A stretch of 24,781 nt of DNA, taken from contig CAWBNB010000059.1 of assembly GCA_963789885.1 (NCBI GenBank), positions 1-24,781 on the forward strand, read 5' to 3'. This DNA is from DATEDA01 sp963789885. GTDB lineage: Bacteria; Pseudomonadota; Gammaproteobacteria; Burkholderiales; SG8-39. The notes under the pieces are model-generated. The model was not told the DNA's origin and did not search any database. It saw only the letters and a program-made list of their open reading frames with translations. The translations under genes were made by a program, and so were the position numbers. Positions 15,196 through 23,346 of the stretch are shown here, in pieces (position 1 is the first letter of the stretch; each line of letters begins with the position of its first letter).

Positions 15196-15263
15196 GGGCG
15201 CAGATGTCAGGGAGTATCCGTCAACACCGCTCGCAATTCGTGTGCCAGCGCGGGCACGCTCGC

Positions 15264-15292
15264 TTGCGCGGGAGGGGGATAACGCATACATT
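15264..15292 (+). promoter_or_regulatory. Weak sigma-70-like promoter for yicC
   Basis: TTGCGC, 17 bases, TACATT on the plus strand (3 of 6 and 4 of 6 matches), which would leave a leader of about 55 bases before yicC. No Shine-Dalgarno precedes the yicC ATG. Confidence 0.3.
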
Positions 15293-15311
15293 CTGGGAGC
15301 CCGAAAGCCAA

Positions 15312-15317
15312 AGTATA
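15312..15317 (-). promoter_or_regulatory. -10-like TATACT for the kinase-PP2C-dnaQ genes
   Basis: Minus strand TATACT matches the sigma-70 -10 consensus at five of six positions in an AT-rich patch. The implied leader is about 110 bases. No convincing -35 at the proper distance was found. Confidence 0.4.
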
Positions 15318-15353
15318 GCCAGAAAACATGCATAAAGCTGCGCAAAACAGCCC

Positions 15354-16220
15354 ATGATCCTCAGCATGACCGGGTTCGCGGCGGTTGCCGCCGAACTACC
15401 GGGCGTCTCCCTGACGGTCGAGCTCCGCAGCGTCAATCATCGCTACCTCGACCTCTCCATCCGGCTTCCCGATGAGTTGCGCGGGCAGGAATCCGCGCTC
15501 CGCGAGCGAATCGCCGCGGAACTCAAGCGAGGCAAGGTCGAATGCCGGATTTCGCTCGTGCGGACTGCCCCCGGCGCCGCGACGATTGCCATCTCGCTCG
15601 AGCGCGTCGAGCAGGTCGCGAGGGCCGCAGCCGACGTACAGCGGCATGCGCCGGGAACGGCGCCCTTGACTGTCGCCGAGCTCCTACGCTGGCCGGGCGT
15701 GCTCGCCGAGCCCACTATCGCTCCCGAAGCGCTGGCGGCGCTCGTGCAGGAGAAGCTCGGCCGGGCGCTCGCCGAGCTGGCCGCGTCGCGCGCCCGCGAA
15801 GGCGCAAAGCTCGCCGCCGCACTCGAAGAGCGCTGCGCCGCGATCGAGACGCAAGTCGCGCGCGTCGCGCCCCGCATCCCGGCGCTGCACGCCGCCTATC
15901 TCGAGAAGTTGGGGGCGCGGCTGCGCGAGGCAGGACTGGACCCAGACCAGGAGCGATTGAAGCAGGAGCTCGCGCTGTTCGCGACCAAGATCGACGTGGC
16001 CGAGGAAGTGCAGCGTCTCGCGACGCACGTCGCCGAGGTGCGGCGGGTGCTGGTCGCGGGCGGCAGCGCGGGCAAGCGCCTCGATTTCCTGATGCAGGAA
16101 CTCCACCGCGAAGCGAACACGCTCGGGTCGAAGTCGGTCGACGCCGAGCTCTCGCAGGCGTCGCTCGAGCTCAAGGTGCTGATCGAGCAGATGCGCGAGC
16201 AGGTCCAGAACGTCGAATAA
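15354..16220 (+). CDS. yicC: YicC-family endoribonuclease
   Basis: 288 residues, the normal length for the family. E. coli YicC is an endoribonuclease that affects the small RNA RyhB; its broader role is not settled. The N-terminal signature MTGFA occurs at residues 5-9, followed by ELRSVNHRYLDLSIRLP. The conserved C-terminal block KRLDFLMQELHREANTLGSKS sits at about residues 240-260. The first ATG (15354) and the internal ATG at 15366 are both possible starts; neither has a clear ribosome site. The gene heads the conserved run yicC-gmk-rpoZ-spoT. Its stop codon lies in the left arm of a palindromic element. Confidence 0.94.
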   Translation: MILSMTGFAAVAAELPGVSLTVELRSVNHRYLDLSIRLPDELRGQESALRERIAAELKRGKVECRISLVRTAPGAATIAISLERVEQVARAAADVQRHAPGTAPLTVAELLRWPGVLAEPTIAPEALAALVQEKLGRALAELAASRAREGAKLAAALEERCAAIETQVARVAPRIPALHAAYLEKLGARLREAGLDPDQERLKQELALFATKIDVAEEVQRLATHVAEVRRVLVAGGSAGKRLDFLMQELHREANTLGSKSVDAELSQASLELKVLIEQMREQVQNVE

Positions 16221-16298
16221 GTAGGGTCAGACCCGACTTGTCCGGAACCCGCGAAGCGACTTCCCCCGACGCAATAAATCGAGTCTGACCCTACTTAT
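16217..16298. repeat. 82-bp palindromic element between yicC and gmk
   Basis: A 16-base arm beginning ATAAGTAGGGTC (16217-16232) is repeated in perfect inverted form at 16283-16298, with a 50-base core between. The left arm contains the yicC stop codon, and the right arm ends four bases before the gmk ATG. Folded as RNA it would make a 16-bp stem. The word GGGTCAGACCC within it recurs at 6235-6245. It resembles a small non-autonomous or REP-like element; no transposase is nearby. Confidence 0.7.
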
Positions 16299-16302
16299 CC
16301 GC

Positions 16303-16986
16303 ATGCCCGCGATGAAGAGCGCACCGGCCGCCAGCGCCGCCCCCGGCCCCATCCCCACGAAGGCGCCGCCGGCGTCGGGCTGCCTGTTCGTGCTCGCTGC
16401 GCCGTCCGGCGGCGGCAAGACGAGCCTCGTCACCGCGCTGCTCGAGCGCGAGCCGGGCATTCGCTTGTCCGTGTCGTACACGACGCGACCGCCGCGTCCC
16501 GGCGAGGTCGACGGCGTCCACTACCGCTTCGTAGACGAGCCGCAGTTCATGGGCCTCAAGACGCGCGGCGAGTTCCTGGAGCACGCGCATGTCCACGGCA
16601 ACTGGTACGCGACCTCCGCGACCTGGCTCCGCGAGCAGATCGCGGCCGGGCACGACGTGCTGCTCGAGATCGACTGGCAGGGCGCGGCGCAGGTGCGCAA
16701 GCTGATCCCGGAAGCCGTGCTGATCTTCATCCTGCCACCAACGCTCGCGTCGCTGCGCGAACGGCTCGAAAAGCGGGGCCAGGACAGCCCGGAAGTCATC
16801 GCGCGCCGGCTCCAGGCGGCACGCGAAGAGATGCATCACTACGGCGACTTTAATTATGTTATTATGAATCAGGACTTTGCGAGGGCCGTCGACGATCTGT
16901 CCGCGATCGTCCGGGCGGCCCGACTGACAGCAGCGCGGCAGGGCGTGCGGCACGCAGCCTTGATCCAGCGATTGCTCGAACCCTGA
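16303..16986 (+). CDS. gmk: Guanylate kinase
   Basis: 227 residues. It phosphorylates GMP/dGMP to GDP/dGDP with ATP. The P-loop is APSGGGKTS near residues 33-41. The GMP-binding region follows (SVSYTTRPPRPGEVDGVHY), and then LLEIDWQGAAQVR. The lid region with RLEKRGQDSPEVIARRL completes the fold. The first ~24 residues are Ala/Pro-rich and precede the usual start of the fold, so the true start may be downstream, although no better-placed start with a ribosome site is visible. The palindromic element just upstream has replaced any Shine-Dalgarno. rpoZ follows after 17 bases. Confidence 0.95.
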   Translation: MPAMKSAPAASAAPGPIPTKAPPASGCLFVLAAPSGGGKTSLVTALLEREPGIRLSVSYTTRPPRPGEVDGVHYRFVDEPQFMGLKTRGEFLEHAHVHGNWYATSATWLREQIAAGHDVLLEIDWQGAAQVRKLIPEAVLIFILPPTLASLRERLEKRGQDSPEVIARRLQAAREEMHHYGDFNYVIMNQDFARAVDDLSAIVRAARLTAARQGVRHAALIQRLLEP

Positions 16987-17003
16987 ACCTGCACGAGGAC
17001 CTC

Positions 17004-17210
17004 ATGGCCCGCATCACGATCGAAGACTGCCTGGACAAGATTCCGAACCGCTTCGAGCTCACGCTCGCGGCAACCAACCGCGCGCGGCAGATCAGCGCGG
17101 GATCGGCGCCGCTGGTTGACGCGGACCGCGACAAGCCGACCGTCATCGCGCTGCGCGAAGTGGCCGCCGGCAAGGTCGGCATCGAAATGCTGCTGAAGGC
17201 GCAGAGCTGA
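17004..17210 (+). CDS. rpoZ: RNA polymerase omega subunit
   Basis: 68 residues. It binds the beta-prime subunit and helps assemble RNA polymerase; in proteobacteria it also forms part of a (p)ppGpp site. Recognisable by the start MARITIEDCLDKIPNRFELTLAATNRARQ (ATG at 17004) and the DKPTVIALREVAAGK segment. A GAGGA ribosome site precedes the ATG. It lies between gmk (17 bases) and spoT (30 bases), the standard order, which places it in one operon with the (p)ppGpp enzyme. It is somewhat shorter than the E. coli protein (91), as is common in betaproteobacteria. Confidence 0.96.
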   Translation: MARITIEDCLDKIPNRFELTLAATNRARQISAGSAPLVDADRDKPTVIALREVAAGKVGIEMLLKAQS

Positions 17211-17240
17211 CGCAAACGGTCAGCGGCGCCGCGATGAGGC

Positions 17241-19382
17241 ATGTCGGAAATAGCGGAGTTCACCCGACACCTCGGCAATTACCTGCCGACGCCTGATATC
17301 GCGCTCGTCGAGCGCGCGTTCCAGTTCTCGGACTCGGCCCATCGCGGCCAATTCCGCAAGTCCGGCGAACCCTACATCACGCATCCGCTCGCGGTGGCGA
17401 GCATCCTGTCGCAGTGGCGCCTCGACGCGCAGGGACTCGCCGCAGCGCTCCTCCACGACGTGATGGAGGACACGGCGATCACCAAGGCGGAGATCGAGTC
17501 GTCGTTCGGCAAGCCCGTCGCCGACATGGTGGACGGCGTGTCCAAGCTCGACCAGATCGAATTCACCTCGCGCGAGGACGCGCAGGCGGAGAGCTTCCGC
17601 AAGATGCTGCTCGCGATGGCGCAGGACGTCCGCGTCATCCTGATCAAGCTCGCGGACCGGCTGCACAACATGCGGACGCTGGACGCGATGGCGCCCGTCC
17701 ACCGCAAGCGGGTCGCCCGCGAGACGCTCGACATCTATGCGCCGATCGCGAACCGCCTGGGCCTGAACGCGCTCTACCTTGAGCTGCAGGATCTCGCGTT
17801 CAAGCATCTGAACCCGATGCGCTACCGGATCCTCGCGAGCGCGATCAAGTCGGCGCGCGGCAACCGGCGCGAGGTGATGAACCGGATACTGGATGTGATC
17901 CGCGAGGGATATACGAAGGCCGGCATCACCGCCGTCGTCACCGGACGCGAGAAGACGATCTACTCGGTGTACAAGAAGATGCGCGAGAAGCGCTACACGT
18001 TCTCGCAGGTGTTCGACATCTACGGCGTGCGGGTGCTGGTGCCCGACAAGACCAACTGCTACGCGGCGCTCGGCGTGCTGCACGGCCTCTACAAGCCGAT
18101 CCCCGGCAAGTTCAAGGACTATGTCGCGATTCCGAAGGCGAACGGCTACCAGTCGTTGCACACGACGCTGTTCGGGCCGTTCGGCACGCCGCTCGAGGCG
18201 CAGATCCGCACCCACGACATGCACAGGATCGCGGAAGCGGGCGTCGCTGCGCACTGGCTCTACAAGTCCGGCGGCGCGCTGGATCTCGCCGAGGCGCAGC
18301 GCGAGACGCACCGCTGGCTGCAGAGTCTGCTCGAGATCCAGTCCGAATCGCGCGACTCGAAGGAGTTTCTCGAGAACATCAAGGGCGACCTCTTCCCCGA
18401 CGAGGTCTACGTATTCACGCCGAAGGGCAAGATCATGGCACTGCCGCGCGGCGCCACGGCGGTCGACTTCGCGTACGCGGTGCACACCGACATCGGCCAT
18501 CACTGCGTCGCCGCCCGCATCAACTATGAGCTCCTGCCTCTGCGCACCGAGCTCAAGAACGGCGATCACGTCGAGATCCTGACCTCGCCGACGGCTCGGC
18601 CCAACCCGTCGTGGCTGTCGTTCGTCGCGACCGGCAAGGCGCGCTCGCGGATTCGCCACTTCCTCAAAGGACTCCAGCAAAAGGAGTCGGCGGCGCTCGG
18701 CGAGCGGCTGCTCGCGCAGGCACTTGCGGCGCTCAAGGTCGCGCCCGAGGCGATCACCTGGGATCGCTGGGACGCGCTGCAGAAGGAATACGGCGCCAAG
18801 AGCCAGCTCGAGCTCCTGGCCGATATCGGCCTCGGCAAGCGGCTCTCGTTCGTCGTCGCGCAGGCGCTCACGCGCACGCCGGGGAAGACCACCGAACCCG
18901 GCGCGACACCGGCGGCGCCGATCGGCGTCAAGCCTTCGGCGCTGACGCTGCGGGGCGTCGAGGGCGTCGCGATCCAGTACGCGCGCTGCTGCCGCCCGAT
19001 TCCCGGCGACGCCGTCGTCGGCCAGTTCCGCAAGAGCCAGGGCCTGCTCGTGCACACGCGCGAGTGCGTCACGCTGCGCAAGCAGCGGCCCGATCCCGAG
19101 CAGCTGATCGATGTCGAATGGGCGCCCGACGTCCAGGGTGAGTTCGACGCCGGCGTGCGGCTCCTCGTCTCCGACCGGCGCGGGCTCCTCGCCGACATCG
19201 CACTCGCGATCGCGGACGCGGGGGCCAACATCGACAACGTGTCGATGGAGAAGCCGGACGGCGCGGGCCTGATCGCGATGTTCTTCAGCGTGCAGGTGCG
19301 CGACCGGCGACAGCTTGCGCACGTGATGCGCGCCATCAAGCGAGTGCCTGAGGTCCGGCGCATCCATCGCGCGCGGACGTAG
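17241..19382 (+). CDS. spoT: Bifunctional (p)ppGpp synthetase/hydrolase, RelA/SpoT family
   Basis: 713 residues. Domains in order: an HD hydrolase with ITHPL (H48) and LLHDVMEDT (HD at 72-73), a (p)ppGpp synthetase from about 200 with EKTIYSVYKKM, FDIYGVRVLV and AIPKANGYQSLHTTLFGP, and a TGS domain near 385-450 (DEVYVFTPKGKIMALP). A helical region and a zinc-finger-like Cys pair follow (YARCCRPIPGD near 577), and a C-terminal ACT domain starts near 635. The hydrolase motif is intact, so both activities are likely, as in SpoT/Rsh. GATGAGG precedes the ATG. The operon context with gmk and rpoZ is classical. There are no frameshifts, unlike the genes on either side of the housekeeping block. Confidence 0.96.
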   Translation: MSEIAEFTRHLGNYLPTPDIALVERAFQFSDSAHRGQFRKSGEPYITHPLAVASILSQWRLDAQGLAAALLHDVMEDTAITKAEIESSFGKPVADMVDGVSKLDQIEFTSREDAQAESFRKMLLAMAQDVRVILIKLADRLHNMRTLDAMAPVHRKRVARETLDIYAPIANRLGLNALYLELQDLAFKHLNPMRYRILASAIKSARGNRREVMNRILDVIREGYTKAGITAVVTGREKTIYSVYKKMREKRYTFSQVFDIYGVRVLVPDKTNCYAALGVLHGLYKPIPGKFKDYVAIPKANGYQSLHTTLFGPFGTPLEAQIRTHDMHRIAEAGVAAHWLYKSGGALDLAEAQRETHRWLQSLLEIQSESRDSKEFLENIKGDLFPDEVYVFTPKGKIMALPRGATAVDFAYAVHTDIGHHCVAARINYELLPLRTELKNGDHVEILTSPTARPNPSWLSFVATGKARSRIRHFLKGLQQKESAALGERLLAQALAALKVAPEAITWDRWDALQKEYGAKSQLELLADIGLGKRLSFVVAQALTRTPGKTTEPGATPAAPIGVKPSALTLRGVEGVAIQYARCCRPIPGDAVVGQFRKSQGLLVHTRECVTLRKQRPDPEQLIDVEWAPDVQGEFDAGVRLLVSDRRGLLADIALAIADAGANIDNVSMEKPDGAGLIAMFFSVQVRDRRQLAHVMRAIKRVPEVRRIHRART

Positions 19383-19457
19383 CGAGCACTCGGCCTGCCG
19401 CCGCCCGGCGACAGGTTGTGCCGCACAGGGCCAGGCGACGCCCGGTTCGACCGCCCC

Positions 19458-19483
19458 CTGTCGCGGCGCTTGTCGCGCCACAG
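19458..19483 (+). terminator. Hairpin downstream of spoT
   Basis: CTGT...ACAG encloses GGCGC-TTGTC-GCGCC, about 75 bases past the spoT stop. No T-run follows, so it is at best a weak or Rho-assisted terminator or a 3'-end stabiliser. Confidence 0.3.
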
Positions 19484-19537
19484 CAACAACCTTCAAGGGA
19501 GACCGGCCTCATGGCACGGTACGTGCTGATGCCGTGC

Positions 19538-19591
19538 GGGTCTTGGCCGTTACCATTCGAGACAGCGCGAACGGGGGACACCCCAAGACCC
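19538..19591 (+). promoter_or_regulatory. Two-tier inverted repeat in the leader of the IPTL-CTERM gene
   Basis: GGGTCTTGG (19538-19546) pairs perfectly with CCAAGACCC (19583-19591). The adjoining CCGTT (19547-19551) pairs with AACGG (19570-19574), leaving an 8-base bulge on one side. It ends 55 bases before the ATG at 19647. It could be an operator or a leader RNA structure; the type is not recognised. Confidence 0.4.
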
Positions 19592-19646
19592 GATACTGCC
19601 AACACCGGGAGGTCCGCTGGACGTCGGTGCCGCACTCGGCCTCGGA

Positions 19647-20450
19647 ATGCTGCAGGCACCGGCTCAATCCGCCGGTCGCTTGCTGCTCGCGTGCGCGCTG
19701 GCCCTGGCCGCGCTCGTCGCGGTGCGCCCGGCGCATGCTGATCTGGTGGTCCCCGCCGGCGCCGTCGTGAGCCTGGCGAGCGGAACGGTCGACCTCAGTT
19801 GCACGGACGTGATCGTCGCCGGCACGCTGCAGCTCGGCGCCGGCAGCGTCGCGAACGCGCGCCATGTGACGATCCTTGCCGGCGGCACGATCGACGGCGG
19901 ATCGGGAATCCTTACGCTGGGCGGCAACTGGTCCAATTCGGGCCAGTTCATCGCCGGATCGAGCGCAGTTCGTTTCCGTGACGTGTGTTCGCTCGCATTC
20001 GCGACGATCAGTGGCGGCACGACGTTCTCGACGGCAAGCTTCGTCACCGCCGCGGGGCGCAACTTCGTATTCGCGGTCGGGACCACCCAGACCGTCAACG
20101 ATGTGCTCGAAATCGGCGGCACCGCGGGGCTGCCCATCCAGTTCCGCAGCGGTTCCGCGGGCCAGGTCGCGTACATCAACCTCATTGCAGCCGGTACGCA
20201 GCTGATTCAGCACGTCGGCGTCACCGACGTTTGGGCGACCGGCCAGTGGCTCGCGCCGACGCTCACGAACGAAGGCGGCGGCGGCAACGCCAACCGCTGG
20301 TTCGGCGGTTCCGGGCCGGGCGCCGCCGCCATCCCGACCGTCGGCGATGCGATGTTGCTGGCGCTCGCGGCGCTGCTCGCCGCCAGCGGTCTCGGGGCAC
20401 TGCGTCGAAAACGAACGAACGGCATGAATTCCAATCGGCAGCGCGCATGA
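19647..20450 (+). CDS. Secreted IPTL-CTERM surface protein
   Basis: 267 residues. A signal peptide (Arg, then LLLACALALAALVAV) ends in AHA, so cleavage is predicted after residue 31. The body is Gly/Ser/Thr-rich beta-strand sequence with repeating 'GTL...GAGSV...GGTIDGGSGILTLGGNW' turns, like a right-handed beta-helix or adhesin stalk. The C-terminus has the sorting signal pattern IPTVGDAMLLALAALLAASGL followed by RRKR (about 229-256), the IPTL-CTERM type recognised by an exosortase-like enzyme; here Val replaces the usual Leu. An 11-residue tail follows the basic cluster. No exosortase gene is in the window. The collagen-like gene begins 22 bases later, so the two are probably co-transcribed. 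Confidence 0.8.
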   Translation: MLQAPAQSAGRLLLACALALAALVAVRPAHADLVVPAGAVVSLASGTVDLSCTDVIVAGTLQLGAGSVANARHVTILAGGTIDGGSGILTLGGNWSNSGQFIAGSSAVRFRDVCSLAFATISGGTTFSTASFVTAAGRNFVFAVGTTQTVNDVLEIGGTAGLPIQFRSGSAGQVAYINLIAAGTQLIQHVGVTDVWATGQWLAPTLTNEGGGGNANRWFGGSGPGAAAIPTVGDAMLLALAALLAASGLGALRRKRTNGMNSNRQRA

Positions 20451-20472
20451 ATCGCGCAGCGAGGATGCAACG

Positions 20473-23313
20473 ATGAACTCACACCCATTCAAGCAGCGGC
20501 CGCTCGCCATGGCGCTGGCGACGACACTCGCGCTCGGAGGAACGAGGGCCTACGCGGCGGACGTCGAGATACGAACCCCTCCGGGCGGCGGCTTCGCGGT
20601 GCGCGACTCGACCGGCGCGCTGCTCAGGCTCCTCGTGAACGGCGTGACGGGCGAAGTCACGATTCCCTATCTGACGACGGCGCCCCAGCAGACCAACGTC
20701 GTCTGCTTCCAGAACCTGACCGGCCTCCTCGGCCAGTGCGCTCCAGGATCGATCGTCGGGCCGCAGGGACCCCAGGGGGCTCAGGGGTCCGCAGGGGCCC
20801 AAGGTTCGCAGGGATTGTCCGGCGTTCAGGGACCGCAGGGATCCATCGGCGCGCAGGGCACGCAAGGCACGATCGGATCACCGGGCCCGCAAGGAACGGT
20901 CGGCGCCCAGGGACCGCAAGGATTCGTCGGCACGCAAGGTCCACAGGGCTTCATCGGCGCGCAGGGCCCGGTCGGGCCTCAAGGCGTGACGGGGGCGCAA
21001 GGGCCTTTCGGCGCGCAAGGCGCGAGCGGTGCGCAAGGAACGCAGGGTGTCGCCGGCCTCACGGTGCTCAGCGGGGCAGGTGCGCCCGCGGTAGCGCTGG
21101 GCGTCGACGGCGACTTCTACATCGACACGACCAACGACACGATCTACGGACCGAAGACAGCGGGTGTGTGGGGCGTGCCGACGTCGCTCGTCGGTCCCCA
21201 AGGCGCCGCAGGGGCACAAGGACCTGCCGGAACGCAAGGGACCGCAGGTGTACAAGGCACTCAAGGTCCGCAGGGGAACATCGGTGCGCAGGGTTCGGCC
21301 GGTGCGCAAGGCGCGCTCGGTGCGCAAGGCGCGATCGGTGCGCAAGGCGCGATCGGTGCGCAAGGCGCGATCGGTGCGCAAGGCGCGATCGGTGCGCAGG
21401 GTGCGGTCGGTGCACAAGGAACGCAAGGTATCGCTGGTCTGTCGGTCCTTAGCGGTGCAGGCGCGCCGCCGGCCGCCCTTGGAGTCGACGGCGATTTCTA
21501 CATCGATACGACCAGCGACTCGATCTACGGACCGAAGACGGCGGGTGCATGGGGACCGTCCACCGCGCTCGTCGGCCCCCAAGGACCAGCTGGAGCGCAA
21601 GGCGTCGCCGGTACGCAAGGGGCAGTCGGTGCACAGGGTCGCAGGGCACGCAGGGCGATACTGGTGCGCAAGGCGCGATCGGTGCGCAAGGCGCGATCGG
21701 TGCGCAAGGTGCGATCGGTGCGCAAGGTGCGATCGGTGCGCAAGGTGTCGTCGGTGCGCAAGGAGCGATCGGTGCACAAGGGACACAAGGTATCGCCGGT
21801 CTGTCGGTCCTCAGCGGTGCAGGCGCGCCGCCGGCCGCCCTTGGAGTCGATGGCGATTTCTACATCGATACGATCAGCGACTCGATCTACGGACCGAAGA
21901 CAGCGGGTGCATGGGGTCCGTCCACGGCGCTCGATCGGCCCGCAAGGGACCGGCGGGAGCGCAAGGCAACGCAGGTGCGCAAGGCGCCATTGGCGCACAG
22001 GGCACGCAGGGCACGCAGGGCAATACGGGCGCGCAAGGTACGATCGGCGCGACAAGGCCAGCAGGGCGCGCAAGGGCGATACGGCGCTCAGGGCATACAG
22101 GGCAACAGCGGTGCGCAAGGCGCTATCGGTGCACAAGGTCCGCAAGGCACGCAGGGTAATACTGGCGCGCAGGGCACCCAGGGCAACACGGGTGCGCAAG
22201 GTCCGATCGGGGTTCAAGGCGTACAAGGCAACACCGGTGCGCAAGGCGCTATCGGTGCACTAGGTCCGCAGGGCACACAGGGCAATACTGGCGCGCAAGG
22301 CACTCAGGGCAACACCGGTTCGCAAGGTGCGATCGGGGCTCAAGGCGTACAAGGCAACACCGGTGCGCAAGGCGTTATCGGTGCGCAAGGTGTCCAGGGC
22401 ACGCAGGGCAACACCGGCGCACAAGGCAACATCGGTGCGCAGGGTGCGACCGGCGTCCAAGGTGCGGTTGGCACGCAAGGGACACAGGGCAATACGGGCG
22501 CTCAAGGTTCGCCGGGCGTGCAGGGAACGCAAGGTAACACTGGTGCGCAAGGCGCAACCGGCGCACAAGGTACGGCGGGAGCACAAGGCTCGACCGGCGC
22601 CCAGGGTCCGCAAGGCACGCAAGGTTCTTCGGGTTCGCAAGGAACGCAGGGCTCGAGTGGCGCGCAAGGCACGACGGGTGCGCAAGGTCCGCAAGGTACT
22701 CAAGGCGTTACCGGCAACACAGGTGCGCAAGGCTCGGTCGGTGCGCAGGGTCCGCAGGGGACCCAAGGTACCACCGGTGCACAGGGACCGCAGGGCAATC
22801 AAGGCACCGCCGGTACGACCGGACAAACTGCCGTGTCGGCGTTCGGCTCGGATTGCCTGGTGGTGAACACCAGCACCTACACGCTGGTGCCAGGTCTCTC
22901 CGTGACACTTGCCGTGCCGGCGTCGAGCGTCGTCCTCGTCGGCTACGGAGCCGGGATGTACGTCAACGCGACCGGAGGCGGCGACGCGTCAGCCGCCGAA
23001 TTGGCGCTGTTCGTCGACGGCGTGCAATACACCGCCGCCGGAACGGTTTCGTTCAACGGAATCAACGACAACGCCCAGCGCGCGAGCAACAACGGCGCCG
23101 CCACCCAGGTCGTGGCCGTGGCGGCGGGCAGTCACACCTTCGAAATCAGGGCGCGCCGTGCATTCAACGTGGGCTCGACCACGACGCTGTTCGGAACGGT
23201 CAGCGCCGTCGTCAGCTCCAACGGCACGAACACGACCGTGGCCGGCGCGTGCGGCGGCTTCCAGGTGCAGGGCCTTGCAGGGTCGGTTGATGGTGCAGGT
23301 TCTGAAGCAGTGA
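20473..23313 (+). CDS. Large secreted collagen-like repeat protein with several frameshifts
   Basis: Corrected length is about 945 residues. The N-terminus has a signal peptide (ALATTLALGGTRAYAA) and a short head. A long Gly-X-Y domain follows, mostly GPQG/GAQG/GTQG triplets. Three copies of a non-collagen insert are embedded (LSGAGAP...GVDGDFYIDT...IYGPKTAG.WG), near 21050-21200, 21427-21580 and 21789-21945. From about 22830 a C-terminal globular domain (about 160 residues, beta-rich, like C1q/TNF or BclA-type heads) ends the protein. The frame changes at about 21640 (one base missing), 21934, 21946-21948, 22052 and 23270-23272 (one extra each). The net change is +3, so the start and stop frames agree. 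GAGGA precedes the ATG. Confidence 0.8.
21301..21408 (+). repeat. Tandem 18-bp repeats, block 1 (collagen-like gene)
   Basis: Six consecutive 18-mers based on GGTGCGCAAGGCGCGATC, four of them identical, encoding GAQGAI. The unit is a multiple of three, so slippage here would change the length, not the frame. Confidence 0.9.
21663..21770 (+). repeat. Tandem 18-bp repeats, block 2 (collagen-like gene)
   Basis: Six 18-mers of the same family as block 1, with small third-position changes. The block and the following insert copy are offset by 362 bases from block 1 and its insert, indicating duplication of a unit that should be 363 bases (121 codons). Confidence 0.9.
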
Positions 23314-23314
23314 C

Positions 23315-23346
23315 GAGCGCGGAGGCGCACCTTCGCCCGCGCGCTC
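23315..23346. terminator. Bidirectional hairpin between collagen-like gene and GT2-methyltransferase gene
   Basis: GAGCGCG (23315-23321) pairs with CGCGCTC (23340-23346), and an inner GGCG/CGCC pair gives a second stem. It starts two bases after the TGA at 23313 and ends within the stop of the convergent gene at 23345. The neat fit supports 23313 as the true end of the collagen-like gene. No long T-run is present. Confidence 0.55.

Larger units (their letters stand above)
19383..19646. other. Intergenic region spoT - IPTL-CTERM gene
   Basis: 264 bases with two hairpins (19458-19483 and 19538-19591) and no supported gene. A strong AAGGGAG precedes an ATG at 19511, but the frame it opens (about 76 codons) is Arg/Pro-rich and runs into the next gene out of frame. 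No clear promoter pair was found. Confidence 0.5.

Noticed and set aside
19511..19741. ATG with a strong AAGGGAG ribosome site opening a ~76-codon frame
   Set aside because: The translation is Arg/Pro-rich without any family-like pattern and overlaps the signal-peptide coding region of the IPTL-CTERM gene out of frame. It may be a remnant or a leader.
21301..21770. Tandem 18-bp repeats as a possible CRISPR array
   Set aside because: The units are contiguous with no spacers and encode GAQGAI triplets of a collagen-like protein.
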